From the NCBI RefSeq assembly GCF_900107965.1, contig NZ_FNVU01000019.1, positions 1-64,000 on the forward strand: 64,000 nt of DNA, read 5' to 3'. Position numbers and translations under genes: made by a program. Under the pieces are notes generated by a model. It worked only from the letters and a program-made list of their open reading frames with translations, was not told where the DNA came from and made no database searches. This stretch comes from Actinacidiphila yanglinensis (GTDB taxonomy: Bacteria > Actinomycetota > Actinomycetes > Streptomycetales > Streptomycetaceae). Position 1 is the first letter of the stretch. Each line of letters begins with the position of its first letter. Positions 1 to 7,429 of this stretch are shown in pieces.

Positions 1-355
1 GAATGCTTTCTCGAAAGAAAACACACGCAAGAGCGGCACCACGAGGAGGAATAATCCCCGGGTGCACAGCGTCCTCGCTGTGTCGCCTCCCCCACCCCAA
101 CGGGCAGGAAAGGACTTTTTCAAAGGAACCACATCCCGATCGGAAAACCGATCCGGACGGGGTATCAACATATCTGGCGTTGACTTTTGGCACGCTGTTG
201 AGTTCTCAAGAAACGGAAGCTGCCATCGGCTGCCCTTCCGGGCCCCTCCGGGCTTTCCCTTCGTTGTGTTCCGACTCTATCAGACGCTTTCCAGTGCCTG
301 ACCCCCAGTCAGCGGGGCTTGTCTTTCCGGCCCTTCGGCCGTTCCGACGAGTGAG
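1..355 (-). promoter_or_regulatory. rRNA operon leader (5' of a 16S rRNA gene off the left edge)
   Basis: Read on the minus strand this stretch carries the conserved Streptomyces pre-16S leader: a TTGAG-TT-CTCAA hairpin box at 198-209 followed by the motif AGCGTGCCAAAAGTCAACG and a run containing CCTTTGAAAAAG. These are the antitermination and processing sequences normally found just before 16S rRNA. There is no coding potential with Streptomyces codon bias. A further possible -10 hexamer (TAGAGT, complement of 274-279) may mark an additional, weaker promoter. The 16S gene itself is outside the window. Confidence 0.8.
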
Positions 356-385
356 ACTTTAGCGGACGTTCATCGGCCGATTCAA
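356..385 (-). promoter_or_regulatory. rRNA operon promoter, proximal
   Basis: On the minus strand, TTGAAT (complement of 380-385) and TAAAGT (complement of 356-361) are separated by 18 nt. This fits the vegetative HrdB-type consensus and the position of one of the multiple rrn promoters of Streptomyces. It would drive transcription leftward into the leader and 16S rRNA. Confidence 0.75.
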
Positions 386-528
386 ATCGGCCGCTTCGCG
401 TTCCACCGGGCATTCCGAAAGCGCACAAGAAGACGAACACGGCACGCCGCGGTCGGCTCGAATGGTTACTACGGAATGGTTGCCCGGGGACCAGCCGAGG
501 CTGGCGCTCACGACAGGCAACCCGGAGG

Positions 529-557
529 ACACTACGCATGCACCCACGGCGTGTCAA
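529..557 (-). promoter_or_regulatory. rRNA operon promoter, distal, consensus
   Basis: On the minus strand a perfect -35 TTGACA (complement of 552-557) is followed after exactly 17 nt by TAGTGT (complement of 529-534). It is the strongest vegetative promoter match I found in the window and points leftward into the rRNA leader. It lies back to back with the trpS leader transcription unit, whose leader peptide begins 41 bp away at 599. Confidence 0.8.
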
Positions 558-598
558 GTCTGGTGGGCGAGGGGTGGGTGGGCGCTAGTCTGGTGGGC

Positions 599-640
599 AT
601 GACCTCGCATACGCACAGCACCCAGTGGTGGGCCGCCTAG
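599..640 (+). CDS. Trp leader peptide of the trpS attenuator
   Basis: A 13-codon ORF reads MTSHTHSTQWWAA and stops at 638-640. The two adjacent Trp codons (626-631) just before the stop are the hallmark of a ribosome-sensing leader peptide. There is no Shine-Dalgarno sequence. A TAGTCT hexamer at 586-591 would place the transcription start within a base or two of the ATG, so the peptide is probably translated from a leaderless message. Stalling at the Trp codons when charged tRNA-Trp is scarce would decide the fold of the RNA downstream and so expression of trpS. Ribosome-mediated attenuation is established for the auxiliary trpS of S. coelicolor. Confidence 0.85.
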   Translation: MTSHTHSTQWWAA

Positions 641-692
641 GGCGGCCCAGGACTGACGTATGCATCCAACGGCCGCCGCTTCGGCGGCCGTT
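629..692 (+). promoter_or_regulatory. Transcription attenuator upstream of trpS
   Basis: Two alternative hairpins are visible. The first is a perfect 9-bp stem (629-637 with 641-649) that includes the second Trp codon and the leader stop. The second is a perfect 10-bp stem (668-677 with 683-692), the terminator. The 3' arm of the first (GGCGGCC, 641-647) is exactly complementary to the 5' arm of the terminator (671-677), giving the antiterminator. A ribosome stalled on the Trp codons would free 641-647 to sequester the terminator arm. There is no U-run after the terminator, which is common in actinobacteria. Confidence 0.85.
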
Positions 693-761
693 CGCGTTGT
701 GCCCTCGGCCGCACCGGGCGGCGGTCTCCGATCTGTCACACGGACACGGGAGACGACGGCG

Positions 762-1856
762 ATGACGGCGACGACGCAGGAAACGCAGGGAACACCGGGG
801 TCGCACGACGCGACGCGGGCCGCGGACGCGAGAACCGAGCGGCCGGCGCGGGCGCGGGGCGCCCGTATCTTCAGCGGGATCAAACCCACCGGTCATCTGA
901 CCCTGGGGAACTACCTGGGCGCGATGCGCCGGTGGGTCGTGACGGACCAGCACCGGGCGGAGTCGCTGTTCTGCGTGGTGGATCTGCACGCGCTGACCGT
1001 CGAGCACGACCCGGCGCGGGTGCGGCGGCTGAGCCGGCAGACGGCGGGGCTGCTGCTCGCCGCGGGGCTGGACCCCGCCGTGTGCACGGTGTTCGCCCAG
1101 AGCCATGTGGACGAGCACACCCGGCTGATGTTCCTGCTGGAGTGCGTGGCCGCCGACGGCGAGATGCGGCGGATGATCCAGTACAAGGAGAAGTCGGTCC
1201 GGGCCCGGGACTCCGGGCAGAGCGTGCGGCTGTCCCTGCTGACGTATCCGGCGCTGATGGCGGCCGACATCCTCGTGTACGGCGCGACCGAGGTGCCGGT
1301 GGGCGAGGACCAGCGGCAGCACGTGGAGCTGACCCGGGATCTCGCGGTCCGGTTCAACCAGCGCTACGGACACACCTTCGTCGTCCCCAAGGCGACCGTC
1401 CCGGAGGTGGCGGCGCGCGTGATGGACCTCCAGGACCCCTCGGTGAAGATGGGCAAGTCCCATGCCGCGACGTCCGGGATCGTCTACCTCCTGGACGAGC
1501 CGGCGGTGGTCGCGAAGAAGGTGCGGCGGGCGGTGACCGACAGCGAGCCGGGGGTGTCGTACGACCGCGAGGAACGGCCGGGGGTGGCGAACCTGCTGGA
1601 GATCCTGTCCTCGTGCACCGGTGAGGAGCCCGCCGTGCTGGCGGAGCGGTACGACGGGATCGGGTCGCTGAAGGCGGACACGGCCGACGCGGTCGTCGAG
1701 CTGCTGCGTCCGCTGCAGGCGCGGCACGCGGAGATCAGCGCGGATCCGTCGTACGTCGACGGGGTGCTGCGGGAGGGTGCGGAGCGGGCGCGGGCGCTGG
1801 GCCGGCCGACGGTGGACGCGGCCTACGAGGCGATCGGCCTGCTCCGGCCCGTGTGA
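762..1856 (+). CDS. trpS: Tryptophanyl-tRNA synthetase, attenuator-controlled
   Basis: This class I aminoacyl-tRNA synthetase charges tRNA-Trp in the cytoplasm. The ATG at 762 is chosen because GGGAG at 748-752 sits 9 nt upstream; the frame stays open to 660, but that start lies before the terminator. The 364-residue protein has an N-terminal tail of about 35 residues, then the HIGH-type signature TGHLTLGNYLGA and a KMSKS-type loop reading KMGKS. Its order before proC and its attenuator match the auxiliary TrpRS1 of S. coelicolor, known for indolmycin resistance; resistance here is inference. It converges with proC. Confidence 0.93.
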   Translation: MTATTQETQGTPGSHDATRAADARTERPARARGARIFSGIKPTGHLTLGNYLGAMRRWVVTDQHRAESLFCVVDLHALTVEHDPARVRRLSRQTAGLLLAAGLDPAVCTVFAQSHVDEHTRLMFLLECVAADGEMRRMIQYKEKSVRARDSGQSVRLSLLTYPALMAADILVYGATEVPVGEDQRQHVELTRDLAVRFNQRYGHTFVVPKATVPEVAARVMDLQDPSVKMGKSHAATSGIVYLLDEPAVVAKKVRRAVTDSEPGVSYDREERPGVANLLEILSSCTGEEPAVLAERYDGIGSLKADTADAVVELLRPLQARHAEISADPSYVDGVLREGAERARALGRPTVDAAYEAIGLLRPV

Positions 1857-1882
1857 GGCGCCGGCGACACGGGTCGCAGGGT

Positions 1883-1914
1883 GTGCCGGGTCACCCGTGG
1901 AGGTGGCCCGGCAC
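1883..1914. terminator. Bidirectional terminator between trpS and proC
   Basis: A 13-bp stem (1883-1895 with 1902-1914) contains one G-T wobble and a 6-nt loop. It lies between the convergent trpS and proC stops and can serve both strands. Confidence 0.7.
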
Positions 1915-1928
1915 GCGAACGCGGCCGG

Positions 1929-2762
1929 CTACGCGCCGGTGGCCAGCTCGCGGCTGCGGTCGCGGGCGGCCTCCAGCGCGGCGATCAGGGCCGCGCGGAC
2001 GCCGTGGTTCTCCAGCTCGCGGATGGCGCTGATGGTGGTGCCGGCCGGGGAGGTGACGGCTTCGCGGAGCTTGACCGGGTGTTCGCCGCTGTCGCGCAGC
2101 ATGACCGCCGCGCCGATCGCGGACTGGACGATGAGGTCGTGGGCCTGCGCGCGGGGCAGGCCCAGCAGGATTCCGGCGTCGGTCATGGCTTCGACGAGGT
2201 AGTAGAAGTAGGCCGGGCCGGAGCCGGAGAGCGCGGTGGCCGCGTCCTGCTGCTTCTCGGGCACGCGCAGGGTCTTGCCGACCGGCTGGAAGATGGCCTC
2301 GGTGCGTGCGAGGTGGTCCTCGCCCGCGTGCCGGCCGGCGGAGATCACGGACATGCCCTCGTCCACGAGGACGGGGGTGTTGGGCATGACCCGGACGACC
2401 GCGATGCCTTCGGCGAGGCGTTCCTCGACGAAGGCGGCGGGAATGCCCGCGGCGGCGCTGATGACGAGCTTGTCGGCGCCGGTGTGCGGGGCGAGTTCGG
2501 CGAGCAGGGCGGCCATGTCCTGGGGTTTGACCGCGAGGATGAGGATGTCGGCGGCCTTGGCGGCGTACGCGTTGTCGACGGCCCGGACGCCGTAGCGAGC
2601 GTGCAGTTCCTCGGCGCGTTCGGGGCGGCGGGCCGTGACGAGCAGGTCGTCGGGTGCCCAGCCGGCCCTGATCATCCCGGAGAGCAGTGCCTCGCCGATC
2701 TTCCCGGTGCCGAGGACGGCGACCGTCTGCGTCGTGCCGGTGGTGGGGGTCGTGGCGGTCAT
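1929..2762 (-). CDS. proC: Pyrroline-5-carboxylate reductase
   Basis: ProC catalyses the last step of proline synthesis, NAD(P)H-dependent reduction of pyrroline-5-carboxylate. The 277-residue protein begins, after about 12 residues, with the Rossmann motif LGTGKIGEALLSG. The C-terminal dimerisation domain carries the ProC signature around residues 190-260 (SGSGPAYFYYLVEAM, then a region with TSPAGTTISAI). Length is normal for the family (about 270). The gene is apparently monocistronic, convergent with trpS and separated by 200 bp from the ABC permease that follows. Confidence 0.95.
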   Translation of the reverse strand: MTATTPTTGTTQTVAVLGTGKIGEALLSGMIRAGWAPDDLLVTARRPERAEELHARYGVRAVDNAYAAKAADILILAVKPQDMAALLAELAPHTGADKLVISAAAGIPAAFVEERLAEGIAVVRVMPNTPVLVDEGMSVISAGRHAGEDHLARTEAIFQPVGKTLRVPEKQQDAATALSGSGPAYFYYLVEAMTDAGILLGLPRAQAHDLIVQSAIGAAVMLRDSGEHPVKLREAVTSPAGTTISAIRELENHGVRAALIAALEAARDRSRELATGA

Positions 2763-2962
2763 GGCGCTTCACCTCAAGCCGTACGGGTCTGCCTGTCCGG
2801 CCATCGTGGCAGGGGCGAGGGGGCGACGGCGGCAACGTCCATTCCTCGGGCAGTCGGGACCAAGGGCAGTCGGTACTCCGGGCGGCCGGGCCCGCGCGCC
2901 GTCGTCCCGTCCCGCTCGCGCTCGCGGTCCCGGTCGGCGGGTCGTACGCGGCGCGGACGCCC

Positions 2963-3700
2963 TCACGCGGTGCGGCGGCGGAGGGTGGCGGCGCCGAGCG
3001 CGAGGGCGAGCAGGGCACAGCCGGCGACGACGGCGAGGTCGCGGACGAAGTCCCCGGTGACGCCTGCGTGGTGGACGACTTCGGACATCCCGTCCACGGC
3101 GTACGACATGGGCAGCACGTCGGACAGGCCGGTGAGGGCGGGCTGCATGGCGCCGCGGGGGACGAACAGGCCGCACAGCAGGATCTGCGGGAGGAGCACG
3201 GCGGGCATGAACTGCACCGCCTGGAACTCGCTTGCCGCGAAGGCGCTGACGAACAGCCCGAGCGCGATGCCGAGGAACGCGTCGGCGAGGGCGACCAGGA
3301 GCAGCAGCCAGGAGGAGCCGCTGACGTCGAGGCCGAGCGCGAGGACGGTCAGGCCGGTGGCGAGCGCGGCCTGCACGACGGCGACGGCACCGAACGCGAG
3401 GGCGTAGCCGGCGAGCAGGTCGGCCTTGCCCAGCGGCATGGACAGCAGGCGTTCCAGCGTGCCGGAGGTGCGTTCGCGCAGCGTGGCGATGGACGTGACC
3501 AGGAACATCGTGACGAGCGGGAAGATGCCGAGCAGGGCGGCGCCCGCGGAGTCGAAGGTGCGCAGGGCGTCGTCGAAGACGTACTTGAGCAGGGTCAGCA
3601 GCACGCAGGGCACGACGAGCATCAGGGCGATGGTGCGCGGGTCGTGGCCGAGCTGGCGCAGGACGCGGCGGGCGGTGGCGAGGGTGCGGGTGGTGTTCAC
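2963..3700 (-). CDS. ABC-2 type exporter permease
   Basis: The 245-residue integral membrane protein has about six hydrophobic segments, starting after a cytoplasmic N-terminus reading VNTTRTLATARRVL. It contains the conserved ABC-2 stretch with RTSGTLERLLSMPL before the third segment. It should form an export channel with the ATPase encoded just upstream. Its GTG start (3698-3700) overlaps the ATPase stop in a GTGA arrangement, so translation is probably coupled. The substrate is unknown; daunorubicin-type and bacteriocin exporters have this architecture. Confidence 0.9.
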   Translation of the reverse strand: MNTTRTLATARRVLRQLGHDPRTIALMLVVPCVLLTLLKYVFDDALRTFDSAGAALLGIFPLVTMFLVTSIATLRERTSGTLERLLSMPLGKADLLAGYALAFGAVAVVQAALATGLTVLALGLDVSGSSWLLLLVALADAFLGIALGLFVSAFAASEFQAVQFMPAVLLPQILLCGLFVPRGAMQPALTGLSDVLPMSYAVDGMSEVVHHAGVTGDFVRDLAVVAGCALLALALGAATLRRRTA

Positions 3701-4500
3701 GACGCGGCCTTCCGGACCGTGGGCGGGGCGGGCGATCCGGCGGGGGCGTGCGCGGCGGCGCCCCGGTCGGCCTCGTCCACGAGGTGGAGGAAGGCGTCCT
3801 CGACGGTGGTGGCGCCGGTGCGCTCGCGCAGTGCCTCGGGGGTGTCGTCGGCGAGCAGCCTGCCCTCGCGGAGCAGCAGGAGCCGGTGGCAGCGCTCGGC
3901 CTCGTCCATGACGTGGGAGGAGACGAGCAGGGTGGTGCCACGGTCGGCGGCGAGGCGGTGGAAGAGCTGCCACAGGTCGCGGCGCAGGACGGGATCGAGC
4001 CCGACGGTCGGCTCGTCGAGCACGAGGAGTTCGGGGGCGCCGAGCAGCGCGACGGCCAGCGAGACGCGGCCGCGCTGGCCGCCGGAGAGGTTCCCGGCCA
4101 GGGCGTCGGCGTGGCCGGTGAGGTCGACGTCGTGCAGCGCCTCCTGGACGTGGGTGGCGCGCTCGCGGCGGGGGATGCCGAGGACGGCGGCGTAGTAGTC
4201 GAGGTTCTGGCGGGCGGTGAGGTCGGTGTAGACGGAGGGGGCCTGCGTGACGTAGCCGACGCGTGCGCGCAGGTCGCGGTGGCCGGCGGGGCGGCCGAGG
4301 ACGTCGAGGGTGCCGGCGACCCTGGCCTGGGAGCCGACGATCGCCCGCATCAGGGTGGACTTGCCGCAGCCGCTCGGGCCGAGCAGTCCGGTGATGCGGC
4401 CGGGCGGGACGGCGAAGCGCAGGTCGTCCAGGACGGTGCGGCTGCCGCGTCGCACGCTGAGGGCGGTTGCCTCGATCGCGGGGCCATGTTTATTCATCAT
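3697..4500 (-). CDS. ABC transporter ATP-binding protein
   Basis: The cytoplasmic ATPase powers the permease at 2963-3700. The 267-residue protein shows Walker A (GPSGCGKST), the Q-loop region (VGYVTQAPSVYTDLT), the ABC signature LSGGQRGRVSLA and Walker B (LLVLDEPTVGLD). Two adjacent ATG codons (4498-4500 and 4495-4497) can start it. Both lie inside a perfect 26-bp palindrome and no Shine-Dalgarno is visible, so the message may be leaderless. The palindrome suggests direct repression at the start codon, but no regulator gene of the expected kind is adjacent. Confidence 0.93.
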   Translation of the reverse strand: MMNKHGPAIEATALSVRRGSRTVLDDLRFAVPPGRITGLLGPSGCGKSTLMRAIVGSQARVAGTLDVLGRPAGHRDLRARVGYVTQAPSVYTDLTARQNLDYYAAVLGIPRRERATHVQEALHDVDLTGHADALAGNLSGGQRGRVSLAVALLGAPELLVLDEPTVGLDPVLRRDLWQLFHRLAADRGTTLLVSSHVMDEAERCHRLLLLREGRLLADDTPEALRERTGATTVEDAFLHLVDEADRGAAAHAPAGSPAPPTVRKAAS

Positions 4501-4513
4501 GTGATGAATAAAC
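4488..4513. promoter_or_regulatory. Perfect palindrome over the ABC ATPase start codon
   Basis: GTTTATTCATCA (4488-4499), a 2-nt spacer and its exact reverse complement (4502-4513) form a 26-bp AT-rich perfect palindrome in very GC-rich DNA. It contains both possible start codons of the ATPase. Such a site is most simply the operator of a dimeric HTH repressor. Confidence 0.75.
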
Positions 4514-4748
4514 ACCCGCTTCCCGCTCTGCGTCAAGGAGTTCGGGGTACGGGTGCGGGGGGAAGCGCGGGGCGTGGCCCGGGCACGGGGGCCGCGTACG
4601 TGCGGGTACGGGCAGGGCGGCCGGGGCCGCGCCCGTCGGGGCGTCAGGGGCGGGCCGCGCCCGGGGCGATCCGCACCGGGGACCTGTCCGGGGCGGGTCA
4701 GGGTCATCCCCTATGGCGCGCGGGGGCGGCGCGAGGGACCGTTGCGGT

Positions 4749-5216
4749 ATGAGTCGTTCATCCCGTGAAATCGCTGTATCGGGCGCGGAGAAGCGGCACT
4801 TGGCCGTGGCTTCGGCGACCCTCGGACCCTGGCGGCCCGCCGCCGTCGTCGGCGCGCTCGGCGGCGGGGTCTCGCTCGCCCTGCACCTCGTGGGCGGGCA
4901 CTTCGGGCTCGGCATCCTCAGCAGCGCGCTGTCGGTGGCCGCGCTGCTCTTCTTCTGCGTGGGCGGGGCGGGCGCCGTGCTCGGCTACTCCTCGCGCGGC
5001 GCGGGACGCGACCGGCGCATCAGGCGCTGGGCGCGCTCGCACCCGTGGCAGGTCGCCACCGTGCCGGCCGGGATGATGTTCCTGACCGACCTCGTGGTGC
5101 GCCAGGCGCTCACCAGCCAGGGCTTCTTCGGTTCGGTGTGGACCGGGCTGTGGCACGGCGCCGTGGTGGCGGCGGTGGTCGGCGTGGCCGGGACGTTCAG
5201 CCGCTCACGGGCGTAG
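4749..5216 (+). CDS. Small multi-pass membrane protein of unknown function
   Basis: I do not recognise this 155-residue protein. After a charged N-terminus of about 25 residues it has four hydrophobic segments, roughly residues 28-50, 55-82, 98-120 and 132-150, separated by basic loops such as GRDRRIRRW. The ATG at 4749 is preferred over an in-frame ATG at 4713 because homologous charge patterning begins there; a GAGGG lies about 12 nt upstream. It is transcribed away from the ABC exporter and toward a TetR gene, so it is probably alone. Confidence 0.7.
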   Translation: MSRSSREIAVSGAEKRHLAVASATLGPWRPAAVVGALGGGVSLALHLVGGHFGLGILSSALSVAALLFFCVGGAGAVLGYSSRGAGRDRRIRRWARSHPWQVATVPAGMMFLTDLVVRQALTSQGFFGSVWTGLWHGAVVAAVVGVAGTFSRSRA

Positions 5217-5267
5217 CCGCCGCCCGTTCCCCGGGCGGCTTCCGATGACGGGCGGGCGCCGCGCGCC

Positions 5268-5840
5268 TCAGCGGACCGCCCGCAGCACCAGGTCGGCGAG
5301 CCGGCGGCCGGCCTCGTCGTCCAGGGGCGCGTGGTCGACGAGCAGCCGGTACCACAGCACCCCGTAGACCACGTCGATCAGCAGTTCCGGGTCGAGGTCC
5401 GGCGCGATCTCGCCCCGGACCACCGCCCGGTCGAGGATCTCCCGGAGCACGGCCCGCCGCCGGAAGAGGAAGTTCTCCCGGAAGGCCGCCGCGAAGACCG
5501 GGTCGAGCAGCGCCTGCGCCATCAGGCCGACCAGGACCGGCCGCTGCCCGCGCTGCCGGAAGGTCTCGGCGAGGAAGCCCATCAGGTCGGCGGGCAGCGA
5601 GCCCTCGTCCGGCACCGCGATCGTCGTCTCCGACAGGTCGAGCAGCGCGGTCAGCGCGACGTCCGCCTTCGACGACCACCAGCGGTAGATCGTCTGCTTG
5701 CCGACGCCCGCGCGCGCGGCGATGCCGTCGACGGTCAGCGCGGCGTACCCGCGCTCCCTCAACTCGCTCATGGTCGCGGCCAGGATCGCCTGGCGCGCGG
5801 CCTCACTACGTGGCCGCCCCGGCCGCCGGTCACCCGTCAT
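5268..5840 (-). CDS. TetR/AcrR family transcriptional repressor
   Basis: The 190-residue regulator has an N-terminal HTH at about residues 12-58, with the typical run ARAGVGKQTIYRWWSSKADV. The C-terminal ligand-binding domain ends in a segment with VDHAPLDDEAGRRLADL, as in the broad TetR_C_11-type group. It is divergent from an SDR gene with an 81-bp gap carrying palindromes and a promoter, so it probably represses the SDR and itself. The ligand is unknown. Confidence 0.92.
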   Translation of the reverse strand: MTGDRRPGRPRSEAARQAILAATMSELRERGYAALTVDGIAARAGVGKQTIYRWWSSKADVALTALLDLSETTIAVPDEGSLPADLMGFLAETFRQRGQRPVLVGLMAQALLDPVFAAAFRENFLFRRRAVLREILDRAVVRGEIAPDLDPELLIDVVYGVLWYRLLVDHAPLDDEAGRRLADLVLRAVR

Positions 5841-5853
5841 GCGCTCACCCTAC

Positions 5854-5889
5854 TTTACAAGACGGCATGTCTCGATATAAAAACGAGAC
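5854..5889 (+). promoter_or_regulatory. SDR promoter overlapped by a TetR-type operator
   Basis: TTTACA (5854-5859) and TATAAA (5876-5881), 16 nt apart, form a plausible promoter toward the SDR. Two overlapping inverted repeats lie within it: AGAC-N5-GTCT (5860-5872) and GTCTCG-N9-CGAGAC (5869-5889). Binding by the divergent TetR protein would block the -10 element. Confidence 0.6.
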
Positions 5890-5921
5890 GACACGTTCCG
5901 AAACAAAGGGAGAGCGCTGAC

Positions 5922-6608
5922 ATGCGCGTTGTGATCATGGGTGGCACCGCAGGCATCGGACTCGCCACGGCCCGCGCGCTGCGGGCGGACGGCGCCGAGG
6001 TGGTCGTCACCGGCCGGAACGAGGAGCGGCTGGCCGCGGCGGCCGCCGAGGGACTGACCGCCGAACGCCTCGACGGGACGGACGAGGACGCGGTCGCCGC
6101 GTTCTTCGAGCGGACCGGCGGCTTCGAGCACCTGGTGCTCGCCTTCAGCTCGGGCGCCGTCGGCCTCGGCCCGGTCAAGGACACAAAACTCACCGACATA
6201 CGCGCCGCGTTCGAGGGCAAGCTCTTCGCGTACCTGTTCGCGGTGCAGCACGCCCAGGTCACCGGCACGGTGACGATGGTCTCGGCGGCGTCCGCCCGCT
6301 CCGGGCTGCCGGGCCTGGTCGGCCTCGCGGCGGTCAACGGCGCCATCGAGCGGATCGTCTCCCCGCTCGCCGCGGACCTCGCCCCGGTCCGGGTCAACGC
6401 GGTCTCGCCGGGCGTCATCGCCACCGACTGGTGGGCCTTCATGCCCGAGGAGAAGCGCGCGGCCCAGTTCGCCGCCGCCGCGCAGTCCCTGCCGACCGGG
6501 CGGGTCGGCACGGCCGAGGACGTCGCCGGTGCGATCCGCTACGTCATCGGCGCGGACTACGTGACCGGCTCGATCCTCCCGGTGGACGGCGGGTTCACGG
6601 TGGCGTGA
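5922..6608 (+). CDS. Short-chain dehydrogenase/reductase
   Basis: This 228-residue SDR begins with MRVVIMGGTAGIGLA, the TGxxxGIG-type cofactor loop, and has VVTGRNEERL in the position that favours NADP(H). The usual YxxxK is not obvious: around residues 128-145 the sequence reads LVGLAAVNGAIE, with asparagine where lysine is expected and no tyrosine before it. The C-terminus (DYVTGSILPVDGGFTVA) is typical of the family. An AAAGGGAGA Shine-Dalgarno lies 9 nt before the ATG. It is probably controlled by the divergent TetR gene. It may be an atypical reductase or catalytically inactive. Confidence 0.9.
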   Translation: MRVVIMGGTAGIGLATARALRADGAEVVVTGRNEERLAAAAAEGLTAERLDGTDEDAVAAFFERTGGFEHLVLAFSSGAVGLGPVKDTKLTDIRAAFEGKLFAYLFAVQHAQVTGTVTMVSAASARSGLPGLVGLAAVNGAIERIVSPLAADLAPVRVNAVSPGVIATDWWAFMPEEKRAAQFAAAAQSLPTGRVGTAEDVAGAIRYVIGADYVTGSILPVDGGFTVA

Positions 6609-6705
6609 CCGCGCCGGCACGACGACACCCGGTCCGGGTGGGCGGGGAGACAGCGGGGGGAGCAGGAAGCGAGGGGGTGGTTCGGGGAGCGGCCGCGGGA
6701 CGCGC

Positions 6706-7257
6706 TCAGCGGCGGCGGCGCCGGGGCGTACCGCTCCCCGCCCCGCGACCGGCCGGGTTGCCGGTGCGCTGCGCCCGCCGGCGCTCGTACCGCTCGCGCG
6801 CCTGCTCGTACTCCGCGCGGAGCAGCTTCTCCCCCGGTGCCTCGTACAGGCTCCGCACGAAGTAGGCCAGCAGCGCGCCCACGAAGCCGATCACGTACAG
6901 GCCCTGCATCGAGGTGCCGGAGTCGGCGCCGGCGCCCTCCGCGGCCGGGCCGCGGCGCCCCGCGTAGCCCCGCCAGGTGCGGGCGAACATCAGCACGCTG
7001 CACACGGCGAAACCGGCGATCGCCAGGACGTTGACGAACACGCCGACGTCCGCGGTCGTCAGGCCCTGGAAGCCGAAGACGAGCACCAGCGCGCCGACCA
7101 CCGCGCCGGCCAGCGCCCCGGCCGCCACGCCCGCCCGGCGCAGCGCGTATCCGCCGTCGTGGCGCACCCAGGACGTGCCGAAGAACCGGATCGGCTCCGG
7201 CTGCGGCTCCCCTGCGGGGATGTCCCGGTCGGGGCCGGGTGCGTGGGACTCGCTCAT
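6706..7257 (-). CDS. Hypothetical membrane protein with three transmembrane segments
   Basis: The function is unrecognised. The 183-residue protein starts MSESHAPGPDRDIP and has hydrophobic segments at about residues 42-66, 70-92 and 118-138. A basic C-terminal tail follows, rich in RR pairs and possibly coiled coil (EYEQARERYERRRAQR). The ATG at 7257 is chosen because upstream in-frame codons lie in non-coding-like sequence. It converges with the SDR and is divergent from the glycosyltransferase. Confidence 0.75.
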   Translation of the reverse strand: MSESHAPGPDRDIPAGEPQPEPIRFFGTSWVRHDGGYALRRAGVAAGALAGAVVGALVLVFGFQGLTTADVGVFVNVLAIAGFAVCSVLMFARTWRGYAGRRGPAAEGAGADSGTSMQGLYVIGFVGALLAYFVRSLYEAPGEKLLRAEYEQARERYERRRAQRTGNPAGRGAGSGTPRRRRR

Positions 7258-7429
7258 CCCCCTGATTATGCGGGATCGGCCCGCTGACCTCGCCCGAGGC
7301 ACCCCGGTGCGGGGGCGCGCGTGTCAGGAGTACCCCCAGAGCCGTTAAAGGACGTGGATGCGTGGCCGGGAAACGTAGGTCGTGGCGTTAGCATCTCCGG
7401 GTCGGACCCGAGGAACGGAGAGTTCACCC

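Noticed and set aside
1..598. Open frames such as 3-362 in the left end
   Set aside because: They overlap conserved rRNA leader sequences and consensus minus-strand promoters and have no coding signature.
660..761. Start of trpS at the ATG at 660
   Set aside because: It lies before the attenuator terminator, has no Shine-Dalgarno, and would add 34 low-complexity residues; the ATG at 762 has GGGAG.
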